DNA of 6,008 nt, taken from an uncultured Solobacterium sp. (GTDB taxonomy: Bacteria > Bacillota_I > Bacilli_A > Erysipelotrichales > Erysipelotrichaceae). The stretch is from positions 1 through 6,008 of the forward strand of contig CALBKL010000086.1 in the NCBI GenBank assembly GCA_937895985.1, in the 5' to 3' direction. Made by a program: the position numbers and the translations under genes. Shown piece by piece: positions 1-6,008 of this stretch. Position 1 is the stretch's first letter; each line of letters begins with the position of its first letter. Under the pieces are notes generated by a model. That model was not told where the DNA came from, did no database searches, and saw nothing but the letters and a program-made list of their open reading frames with translations.

Positions 1-1463
1 GGTGTAAAGTTCTTCAATCCTTTTCTTGTTGCAAAAATCAAGTTATTAAACCCAATGTATGTAACGCTATAACTTGACAACAATATTTCCTCAATCTGTT
101 TAACAAGCTTAATACGTTCCTTTGTATCATAGGAATCATTTAACTGTTTTAACAATACCTGCATTTCATGGTTATCATATCCAGAATAATTCACAGAACC
201 TCCTTCGGATAGTAACGCATTTAAGTAATATTCAGGATTTCCTGTAGGCATTGTCACCATGGAGTAGAAACCTAAATCATATTCTTTATTCTCAAGATAT
301 TTTGTGCCTTCATGCAGCTGAAGTTCAGCGTGAATTCCAATCTTCTTAAGTGCAGACTGCAATTCTGTTGCAATCGCTTCTTGTGATAGACGTTTATAGT
401 AAGCGATTGTAAGAGAGAGGTTTTGACCATCTTTTTCTACATACCCATCACCATCTGTATCTATATAACCCAATGATTCTAAAATTTGCTTTGCTTCCAC
501 TTGGTTATAAGAAGTTTCATCAGAACTTGGTAATGCATACTCAGAATCACTTGGAAATGGTCCATCCGTAGCAGTCATTGTGCCATCCAGTAAGTAACTG
601 GCAATCGATTCTTTATCAATTGCTTTGGCAATTGCTTTCCGCAGTGATACATCTGAAAGGGTTTCTGTATTCATGTAGAGAGAATATACTCGGCTAGATG
701 GAATCATATGAATATCAAATTCATCAGTATCCTTTAGTTGCTTAATTCCCTCCGAATTCATCTCTGTATACGCATCTAATTCATGATTCTTAAGTGCAAG
801 AATTGCTGTTTCTTTCTCAAGCATCTTTGTGACTGTAATCTCGTCTAATTTCGGAGTTCCGTTCCAATAATTTGCATTTGACTCAAGTAGAATTTCTTGA
901 TCAGCTGTAAAAGTCTTCACCTTATATGGACCAGTCCCAATCGGCATCGTAGCCCTATCTTCCTTAGAATTTAGATTCAATATTGCAAACATTGGATCAC
1001 TCAAATCAGATAATAATGTTGCACGTGGTTTTACAGTCTTAATTGTAATTGTATTACCATCAATCTCATATTCAGCATCTTTTAGAAACGCAGCTCTTGC
1101 GTTTTCCTGTGCAACATGGTGCAAATTATCTACTACACTTTTCGCATCCATTGTTGTTCCATCTGAGAATTGAATATTCTCGCGTAGCGTTAACTTCCAT
1201 GTCTGTGTGTCAATGTTTTCTGCGTTCGATACAAGCCATGGGGTAATCTCCATGTTATCCTCTACTTTAAATAAAGTTTCCCCAATACCATATCGAACGG
1301 TGAACCACCCATTCCACTCTAAAGCTGAATCCAATGATGCAGTAAACTGCTCTGTACCAATGCGGATAGTATGATTAGCTGTATCATCTATTTTTGGTGT
1401 TGGTGTACATGCAGACAAGGCTAATGTCATAGATATACACAACACTTTAGTCCATCGTTTCAT
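1..1463 (-). CDS. ABC importer substrate-binding lipoprotein, nickel/peptide class (SBP family 5), 3' end missing
   Basis: This is the extracellular receptor of the importer encoded just upstream; it captures the solute and delivers it to the two permeases. The frame is open from an ATG at 1463 to the left edge, giving 487 codons with no stop. The family is usually about 500-540 residues, so probably only a short tail is missing. A basic, hydrophobic signal peptide ends in the lipobox LSAC, making Cys19 the likely lipidated residue. Family 5 features follow in order: WNGWFTVRYGIGETLF (50-65), a WKLTLRENIQFSDGT segment (89-103), PIGTGPYKV (174-182), NYWNGTPKLDEI (198-209) and LRKAIAKAIDKESI (274-287). 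A DTDGDG loop lies at 335-340. GAGAGGG (1476-1470) sits 6 nt before the ATG. The start overlaps the end of the NikC-like gene by 17 bp, suggesting translational coupling. The WNGW...R...ETLF block recalls NikA/DppA-like proteins annotated for nickel, but the ligand cannot be read from this; peptides remain possible. Confidence 0.93.
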   Translation of the reverse strand, partial: MKRWTKVLCISMTLALSACTPTPKIDDTANHTIRIGTEQFTASLDSALEWNGWFTVRYGIGETLFKVEDNMEITPWLVSNAENIDTQTWKLTLRENIQFSDGTTMDAKSVVDNLHHVAQENARAAFLKDAEYEIDGNTITIKTVKPRATLLSDLSDPMFAILNLNSKEDRATMPIGTGPYKVKTFTADQEILLESNANYWNGTPKLDEITVTKMLEKETAILALKNHELDAYTEMNSEGIKQLKDTDEFDIHMIPSSRVYSLYMNTETLSDVSLRKAIAKAIDKESIASYLLDGTMTATDGPFPSDSEYALPSSDETSYNQVEAKQILESLGYIDTDGDGYVEKDGQNLSLTIAYYKRLSQEAIATELQSALKKIGIHAELQLHEGTKYLENKEYDLGFYSMVTMPTGNPEYYLNALLSEGGSVNYSGYDNHEMQVLLKQLNDSYDTKERIKLVKQIEEILLSSYSVTYIGFNNLIFATRKGLKNFT

Positions 1464-2262
1464 TTCGTTCCCTCTCTTGACTATTGAAAGTCTTTGCGAA
1501 TTGGTTGATTAAAAATACTGTAATGAAGATAAACAAACATGGGAATAAAGAAATCCATGGTGCGGATGTTAAATATTGTCTTCCTTCACTAATCATAGAG
1601 CCCCATTCTGGCGTTGGTACTTTTACTCCAATGCCTAAAAAGCTAAGCCCTGCAAGTGACAATAACATATTCGCAAAGTTTAACGTCAATGTCACTATCA
1701 TTACATTTCGAATATTCGGTAAGATATGTCTCAATAGTATTTCGATATCACTTAATCCTGCAAATTTAGCAGCAGTTACATATAGTTCTGATTTCTCTTT
1801 TAGAGTCGCAGATCTTGCCAAACGAGCAAATAACATCCAATCACTAATTGCTAGGGCAATCATCGCATTATGTAAGCCACCACCAAGTATCCCTGCAATC
1901 GCAATCGCAATTAACATTTGGGGAAATGCTAAGAATAAATCACATATAGCCATAAGTACTTCATCTAACAGTCCACTCATGTAACCGCTAATCATACCGA
2001 CAAAGATGCCAAATCCTCCAGCAATCACTACGATTACTATCGTAGATAGAATGCTAAGTTTCGCAGCTACGATTGTACGTACAAATACATCTCTTCCAAA
2101 GGCATCTGTTCCAAAGAAATGTTGCATACTAGGTGCTTGTAAACGAACAGCTAGATTTGACTCCGAAATTATCTTCGGTAACATTAATTCCATCAAAACA
2201 CTGCACAATAATAAACATGCAATCATGATAATCAAGATCCACTGTTTACGATTAAGCTTCAT
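1447..2262 (-). CDS. ABC importer permease, NikC/DppC-like
   Basis: This is the second transmembrane subunit of the importer, expected to form the membrane channel with the NikB-like protein. The 271-residue product is close to the family's usual 270-300. A hydrophobic segment near residues 8-27 is followed by the family signature FGTDAFGRDVFVRTI (50-64). Further hydrophobic segments lie near 72-94, 104-126, 131-150, 187-207 and 236-256, giving six in all. The EAA loop that contacts the ATPase is VTAAKFAGLSDIEILLRHIL (162-181), and GLSFLGIGVKVPTPEWGSMI (205-224) is the typical NikC/DppC block. I chose the ATG at 2262 over in-frame GTG codons at 2274 and 2271, because AGGTGG (2276-2271) lies 8 nt upstream and the GTGs fall inside it. 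This start overlaps the preceding gene by 11 bp. The C-terminus (LINQFAKTFNSQERERN) lacks the usual GDxLRDxLDPR-like end. Class assignment is sure; the substrate is not. Confidence 0.95.
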   Translation of the reverse strand: MKLNRKQWILIIMIACLLLCSVLMELMLPKIISESNLAVRLQAPSMQHFFGTDAFGRDVFVRTIVAAKLSILSTIVIVVIAGGFGIFVGMISGYMSGLLDEVLMAICDLFLAFPQMLIAIAIAGILGGGLHNAMIALAISDWMLFARLARSATLKEKSELYVTAAKFAGLSDIEILLRHILPNIRNVMIVTLTLNFANMLLSLAGLSFLGIGVKVPTPEWGSMISEGRQYLTSAPWISLFPCLFIFITVFLINQFAKTFNSQERERNETMD

Positions 2263-3193
2263 GACTATCACCACCTAACCGTATCCGTGCATCAAAGATT
2301 CCATAGAGTACATCCGCCAATAAATTAATTAAGACATACACAAGCACAAGCCACACTACAACAGCTTGAATCATCGGAATATCCTTACTAATGACCGCAT
2401 CCACCAACAGTTTTCCAAGACCAGGCCAGTTAAATATGGTTTCAATTAACGCCACACCACTTAAAAGACTTCCAAAAGAAACAGCAGTTAAAGTAATCAC
2501 TTCAACCATCGTACTCTGAAGCACTGTGCAAAACAGAATTGAAACTGTACCAACACCTCTAGCACGTAAACCTTTGATATAGTCCTTCTCTAACTCACGA
2601 CTAGCAATCTTTTGAATCTGTTTGATATAGCGAAATGACATACCAAGCGTGATAGTTAGACTAGGCATAATACCACCCGTGCTATCCTTTGGTAATGCAC
2701 GAAAGATATGAAACACAGAAGTAAATAAATACAACAATAATAATCCGATTATAAAGGTAGGAATTGATATCCCTACCTGTGTTATCACATCAATCAGCTT
2801 TGAAAATCTTGATTGTTCGTGGTATGCACAATAGATTCCAAGCGGAATCGAAACAAGTAAAGTTAGTATCATACTATTAATTGCAATTGAGATTGTATAC
2901 GGAGCAGATTTCATAATCTTTTCAGATACAGGGCGACCATCCTGATAAGAAGTACCTAAATCCCCTTTTAAGAAAGAAACCCACCAGTTTTGATATTGAA
3001 TAAAAAATGGTTCATCCAAGTGATGTTCATGACGGAACTGTTCTAGCATCTCTTCCGTTGCTGGGGAACCTGCTTGATGAAAATGCATATGTGCAGGATC
3101 ACTTGGTGAAAGATAAATTAAACTAAATGTGATAAGCGTAACTCCTACAACAATAGGAATTGTACGCAATAAACGCTTGATAAAATATTTCAT
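2252..3193 (-). CDS. ABC importer permease, NikB/DppB-like
   Basis: This is the first gene of the importer operon and one of its two channel subunits. The 313-residue length fits NikB/DppB. Segment 1 (about 9-29) is followed by an extracellular stretch, then GDLGTSYQDGRPVSEKI (77-93), the hallmark of this permease group. More hydrophobic segments lie near 103-124, 134-158, 175-190, 228-250 and 276-298. The EAA-type cytoplasmic loop is YIKGLRARGVGTVSILFCTV (205-224), and ALIETIFNWPGLGKLLVDAV (248-267) is the conserved block before the last segment. The end, DVLYGIFDARIRL (294-306), matches the family's D-x-RIR terminus. The ATG at 3193 is supported by AAAGGA (3206-3201) 7 nt upstream. One oddity is six histidines in the first extracellular stretch (H35, H37, H39, H55, H57, H58). 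Nickel versus peptide transport cannot be decided from the permease. Confidence 0.95.
   Translation of the reverse strand: MKYFIKRLLRTIPIVVGVTLITFSLIYLSPSDPAHMHFHQAGSPATEEMLEQFRHEHHLDEPFFIQYQNWWVSFLKGDLGTSYQDGRPVSEKIMKSAPYTISIAINSMILTLLVSIPLGIYCAYHEQSRFSKLIDVITQVGISIPTFIIGLLLLYLFTSVFHIFRALPKDSTGGIMPSLTITLGMSFRYIKQIQKIASRELEKDYIKGLRARGVGTVSILFCTVLQSTMVEVITLTAVSFGSLLSGVALIETIFNWPGLGKLLVDAVISKDIPMIQAVVVWLVLVYVLINLLADVLYGIFDARIRLGGDSHEA
2271..2276 (-). promoter_or_regulatory. Ribosome binding site deciding the NikC-like start
   Basis: AGGTGG reads on the minus strand 8 nt before the ATG at 2262 and lies within the last codons of the NikB-like gene. In-frame GTG codons at 2274 and 2271 overlap this site and have no comparable site placed before them, so the ATG is preferred. 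Confidence 0.65.
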
Positions 3194-3247
3194 TGTAAAT
3201 TCCTTTGCATAGTTGAATACATCTTCACTTAATCTCTACCGAAACAA

Positions 3248-3275
3248 AATACATTAGCACTATCGCTAATGTATT
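3248..3275 (-). promoter_or_regulatory. Perfect 11-bp inverted repeat; possible attenuator or operator in the transporter leader
   Basis: AATACATTAGC (3248-3258) and GCTAATGTATT (3265-3275) are exact reverse complements around a 6-nt loop. In the minus-strand transcript the stem is followed by UUGUUUC and preceded by an A-rich run, the layout of a weak intrinsic terminator. The stem has only three G-C pairs, so termination would be inefficient. It lies about 50-80 nt before the NikB-like start codon and about 40-70 nt after the predicted transcription start. The same symmetry would also suit a dimeric repressor site. The repeat is seen directly; its role is inferred. Confidence 0.6.
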
Positions 3276-3285
3276 ACTTTTGCCT

Positions 3286-3305
3286 GTATTTAGCTACATA
3301 AATAC
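3286..3305 (-). promoter_or_regulatory. Perfect 7-bp inverted repeat, first hairpin of the transporter leader
   Basis: GTATTTA (3286-3292) and TAAATAC (3299-3305) flank a 6-nt loop. The stem would fold early in the minus-strand leader, about 10 nt upstream of the second, longer hairpin. The segment GCTAA at its loop and 3' arm is complementary to TTAGC in the 5' arm of the second hairpin, so an alternative pairing of 5 bp is possible. The stem is AT-rich and short, so it could be chance in DNA of this composition. Confidence 0.4.
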
Positions 3306-3322
3306 TGCTTCATGCACAACAA

Positions 3323-3351
3323 ATGGTATGGGAATTCATTGCTTTCGTCAA
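3323..3351 (-). promoter_or_regulatory. Predicted sigma-A promoter of the transporter operon
   Basis: On the minus strand, TTGACG (3351-3346) matches the -35 consensus at five of six bases. A 17-nt spacer leads to TACCAT (3328-3323), which matches the -10 consensus at four of six. Transcription would begin near 3316 and give a leader of about 120 nt before the NikB-like ATG at 3193. No better pair was found nearer the gene. Confidence 0.5.
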
Positions 3352-3377
3352 GTCATATCACCATTCAATAGGAATAA

Positions 3378-3386
3378 TGCTATAAT
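3378..3386 (+). promoter_or_regulatory. Extended -10 promoter of ppc
   Basis: TGCTATAAT is a perfect extended -10 element (TGnTATAAT). The -35 position (near 3358-3363, TCACCA) is poor, as extended -10 promoters tolerate. Transcription should start near 3393, leaving a leader of about 20 nt that is mostly the ribosome binding site. An imperfect inverted repeat (ATAGGAAT 3368-3375, ATTCTAT 3385-3391, one bulge) overlaps the element, but it may be chance. Confidence 0.6.
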
Positions 3387-3412
3387 TCTATCGTTATAAA
3401 GGAGGTATCAGC

Positions 3413-6008
3413 ATGTTACCGAAGTTAGAAAACAGTAATAATATCACTGCTATTGAAGAAGAAATTCAAATACTCAAAAATCTTTTGAATACTGCAACGC
3501 AGAATATGATTCCTTCTGATAAATTCCATCTCATTGATGAACTTTCAAATTTATCCGCAAATCATGAATACGATAAGTTAACGGATTTGATTACCTCATT
3601 ATCCAATGAGGATTTAGATATCATCTCTAGATATTTCTCTGTTCTACCTTTATTAATCAATATTACAGAAGACGTAGACCTAGCATACCAAGTCAACCTA
3701 CAAAATAATATTGATCAAGATTATTTAGGTAAAATCTCCACTCAGATGAATATTATCGCAAAGAGTGAACATGCCAAGGAAATCTTAGAGAACTTAAATG
3801 TAGTACCAGTGCTAACCGCACACCCTACACAAGTACAACGTAAATCCATGTTGGATCTAACAAATGAAATCCATCATTTATTACGGAAAGACCGTGATTG
3901 CAAGGAAGGCTCAATCAATAAACGAAAATGGAATGATAACCTTCACCGTTTAATTGAACTGATAATGGAAACGGATATGATCCGTGAAAAGAAGTTAAAG
4001 GTAAAAAACGAAATCCGTAATGTGACTGACTATTACAATACTTCTTTAATTCCAGCTATTACAGCCTTAACTGTACAATACCGCAAGGAAGCCGCAAAAC
4101 ACGGCATCGATGTCAGTGCCGCTACCCCTATTACAATGGGTATGTGGATTGGTGGTGACCGTGATGGAAATCCATTTGTTACCGCAGAAACATTAGAAAT
4201 CTCTGCTACTACACAAGCAGAAGTAATCTTAAATTATTACATCCATAAGATTGAAGAAATGTATTTCTACTACGCAGTTTCATCTAGTATCTCTCACGTT
4301 TCTCTAGATGTCGAAAAGATGGCTGCCCTTTCAAGCGATACTTCTGTCTATCGTGAGAAAGAACCATATCGTAAAGCATTTCACTATATATTAGAAAGAC
4401 TACAAAACACTTATAACAACTTTACACAAAATACAACTCATGAAGTATGTTATGAAACAGTAGAACAGTTCCAGAATGATTTGCTGACAATTAAAAAATC
4501 CCTTATCGACAACGATGATGCGATTCTAACAACCGGTAGCTTTAATGAAGTATTACAGGCTACAGAAATCTTCGGTTTCTATCTTGCAAGTATTGATATG
4601 CGTCAAGACTCTAGTGTCTTAGAAGCATGTGTTGCAGAGTTATTGAAGTCCGCAAATATCGAACAAGACTATAGTAGTCTTGACGAAGAAAAGAAGTGTT
4701 CCCTACTACTGGATCTATTAAATAATGACCCACGTATCTTATCCGCAACACACGCACCAAAATCAGAACAATTATCTAAGGAACTTGCAATCTTCAAAAC
4801 CGCAAGAGAGCTGAAGGATCGTATGGGCGAGAATGTCATTCGTCAACATATCATTTCTCACTCCGAAAGTATCTCTGATATGTTTGAATTAGCAATCCTG
4901 CTCAAAGAAGTAGGCTTACTGGATAGCGAACATAGTCGTATGCAGATTGTTCCACTCTTCGAAACAATTGAAGACTTACAAAACGCAAACGAAATCATGC
5001 GTACATACTTACATATTCCTCTTGTTAGAAAGTGGCTAAATGACCAAAAATTCTACCAAGAGATTATGCTTGGATACTCTGATTCCAATAAAGATGGAGG
5101 ATACCTATCCTCTGGTTGGTACTTATACAAAGCACAACGAGAACTATCTGCCATTGGTGATGAATGTGGTGTAAAGATTACCTTCTTCCATGGTCGAGGT
5201 GGAACAGTTGGCCGTGGTGGTGGACCATCCTATGATGCGATTACTTCTCAACCATTCGGATCTATCAAAGACCGTATACGTTTAACCGAACAAGGAGAAG
5301 TTATCGGTAATAAATACGGTAACCGAGACTCAGCATACTACAATCTAGAGATGTTGATATCATCTACTTTAAACCGTATGGTTAATCCAATGGTATTAAG
5401 CAAAGAAACATTACGTGAATATTACACCATCATGGATCCAATTGTAGAAAATTCAAATATAATATATCGTGATTTAGTATTTAATAACCCACACTTCTAT
5501 CCATACTTCTTTGCGGCAAGTCCAATCAAAGAAATCTCTAGTTTAAATATTGGTTCTCGTCCAGCAGCGCGTAAAACAATTACAGATATCAATGGCTTAC
5601 GTGCAATCCCATGGGTATTCTCATGGTCTCAGAATCGAATCATGTTACCAGGATGGTATGGTATCGGTTCAGCCATGCAACAATATATCGACCAAAACCC
5701 ACAAGAAAACCTAGCAAAGTTACAACAGATGTATCAAACATGGCCATTCTTCAAATCCTTATTAGAGAACGCAGACATGGTGCTATCAAAGTCAAATATG
5801 GACATTGCTAGACAATACAGCAATCTTTGTGAAGATGAAGAAACTCGCTCGGTATTTGATCGCATTGAAGATGAATGGAAACTCACAAAGAAAGTCTTAT
5901 TACAGATTGAAAATCATAATGAACTCATCCAAGATTTACCTGCATTAAGAGGAAGCTTAGACTATCGTCTTCCTTACTTCGATATTCTAAATTACATTCA
6001 GATTGAAC
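3413..6008 (+). CDS. ppc: Phosphoenolpyruvate carboxylase, 3' end missing
   Basis: This cytoplasmic enzyme adds bicarbonate to phosphoenolpyruvate to give oxaloacetate and phosphate, replenishing C4 acids for aspartate-family synthesis. The frame starts at the ATG at 3413, with AAAGGAGGT (3398-3406) 6 nt before it, and stays open for 865 codons to the window edge. Bacterial enzymes are usually about 880-950 residues, so only a short C-terminus is missing. Catalytic motifs are intact: [13 protein letters not shown] with His137, [15 protein letters not shown] (243-257), PLFET (514-518), [10 protein letters not shown] (554-563) with Lys560, [14 protein letters not shown] (592-605) with His593, Arg595 and Arg601, and GSRPAAR (714-720). 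By my alignment from memory, Lys793 and Arg852, with Arg601, match the E. coli aspartate-inhibition residues Lys773, Arg832 and Arg587; the fourth (Asn881) lies past the edge. In GSRPAAR an Ala replaces the Lys of E. coli GSRPAKR, a position that I recall also varies in lactobacilli. It is divergent from the transporter operon, with no clear functional tie. Confidence 0.98.
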   Translation, partial: MLPKLENSNNITAIEEEIQILKNLLNTATQNMIPSDKFHLIDELSNLSANHEYDKLTDLITSLSNEDLDIISRYFSVLPLLINITEDVDLAYQVNLQNNIDQDYLGKISTQMNIIAKSEHAKEILENLNVVPVLTAHPTQVQRKSMLDLTNEIHHLLRKDRDCKEGSINKRKWNDNLHRLIELIMETDMIREKKLKVKNEIRNVTDYYNTSLIPAITALTVQYRKEAAKHGIDVSAATPITMGMWIGGDRDGNPFVTAETLEISATTQAEVILNYYIHKIEEMYFYYAVSSSISHVSLDVEKMAALSSDTSVYREKEPYRKAFHYILERLQNTYNNFTQNTTHEVCYETVEQFQNDLLTIKKSLIDNDDAILTTGSFNEVLQATEIFGFYLASIDMRQDSSVLEACVAELLKSANIEQDYSSLDEEKKCSLLLDLLNNDPRILSATHAPKSEQLSKELAIFKTARELKDRMGENVIRQHIISHSESISDMFELAILLKEVGLLDSEHSRMQIVPLFETIEDLQNANEIMRTYLHIPLVRKWLNDQKFYQEIMLGYSDSNKDGGYLSSGWYLYKAQRELSAIGDECGVKITFFHGRGGTVGRGGGPSYDAITSQPFGSIKDRIRLTEQGEVIGNKYGNRDSAYYNLEMLISSTLNRMVNPMVLSKETLREYYTIMDPIVENSNIIYRDLVFNNPHFYPYFFAASPIKEISSLNIGSRPAARKTITDINGLRAIPWVFSWSQNRIMLPGWYGIGSAMQQYIDQNPQENLAKLQQMYQTWPFFKSLLENADMVLSKSNMDIARQYSNLCEDEETRSVFDRIEDEWKLTKKVLLQIENHNELIQDLPALRGSLDYRLPYFDILNYIQIE

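Larger units (their letters stand above)
3194..3412. other. Divergent intergenic region between the transporter operon and ppc
   Basis: This is a 219-bp non-coding stretch separating the start codons of two divergent transcription units. It contains a promoter for each direction, a roughly 120-nt leader for the transporter operon with two inverted repeats, and a leader of only about 20 nt for ppc. I found no small ORF with a convincing ribosome binding site, no T-box sequence (such as AGGGTGG) and no riboswitch consensus that I recognise. Confidence 0.8.

Noticed and set aside
1049..1246. Plus-strand open frame of 65 residues
   Set aside because: It lies wholly antisense to the binding-protein gene, whose reading frame is continuous with clear family motifs.
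1484..1984. Plus-strand open frame of 166 residues, and another at 2006-2278, opposite the NikC-like gene
   Set aside because: Both lie antisense to a well-supported permease gene, have no family resemblance and no convincing ribosome binding site. They are shadows of the coding strand.
3248..3275. Terminator for ppc-direction or upstream plus-strand transcription
   Set aside because: It lies between two divergent start codons, so no gene end needs terminating here. In the plus direction it is upstream of the ppc promoter.
3194..3316. Known riboswitch or T-box in the transporter leader
   Set aside because: No T-box sequence or NiCo, cobalamin or other consensus that I recognise is present, and the leader is short. 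Only simple hairpins are visible.
5611..5811. Plus-strand open frame of 66 residues in another frame of ppc
   Set aside because: It lies inside the conserved C-terminal part of PEP carboxylase, which is intact in its own frame here.
3413..6008. Frameshift or decay in ppc
   Set aside because: The frame reads without a break through all catalytic motifs to the window edge; it is cut only by the window.

Overview
The window is AT-rich, gene-dense DNA that looks like a low-GC Gram-positive bacterium (Bacillota). The grounds are purine-rich Shine-Dalgarno sites before every gene, a lipobox substrate-binding protein (SBP) typical of a monoderm cell, and a phosphoenolpyruvate carboxylase (PEPC) whose motifs ([30 protein letters not shown]) resemble those I recall from lactobacilli, streptococci and Erysipelotrichales. 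A genus cannot be fixed from this sequence; Erysipelotrichales is only a guess.

Positions 1-3193, minus strand: three overlapping genes of an ABC importer of the nickel/peptide (NikABC, Dpp/Opp) class. In transcription order they are a NikB-like permease (3193-2252), a NikC-like permease (2262-1447) and a lipoprotein SBP (1463 to beyond the left edge). The overlaps are 11 and 17 bp, so this is one tightly coupled operon. No ATPase gene is visible; NikD/NikE-type ATPases would be expected to the left of position 1. The substrate is not settled by sequence. Nickel or a metal chelate and short peptides are both possible, and a histidine cluster in the first permease leans weakly toward metal.

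Positions 3194-3412: a 219-bp divergent intergenic region. It holds a fair minus-strand promoter (TTGACG, 17-nt spacer, TACCAT), two perfect inverted repeats in the roughly 120-nt leader of the transporter operon, and a plus-strand extended -10 promoter (TGCTATAAT) just before the PEPC gene. The second inverted repeat is followed by a U-rich stretch in the direction of the transporter, so it may be an attenuator or an operator.

Positions 3413-6008, plus strand: ppc, PEPC, running off the right edge after 865 codons. Catalytic residues and, as far as they are visible, the aspartate-inhibition residues are present. It makes oxaloacetate from PEP and bicarbonate and has no evident functional link to the transporter beyond sharing the intergenic region.

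I saw no RNA gene, CRISPR array, insertion sequence, phage gene or defence gene. This is essentially an ordinary chromosomal region; the one part that merits a closer look is the structured leader of the transporter operon.
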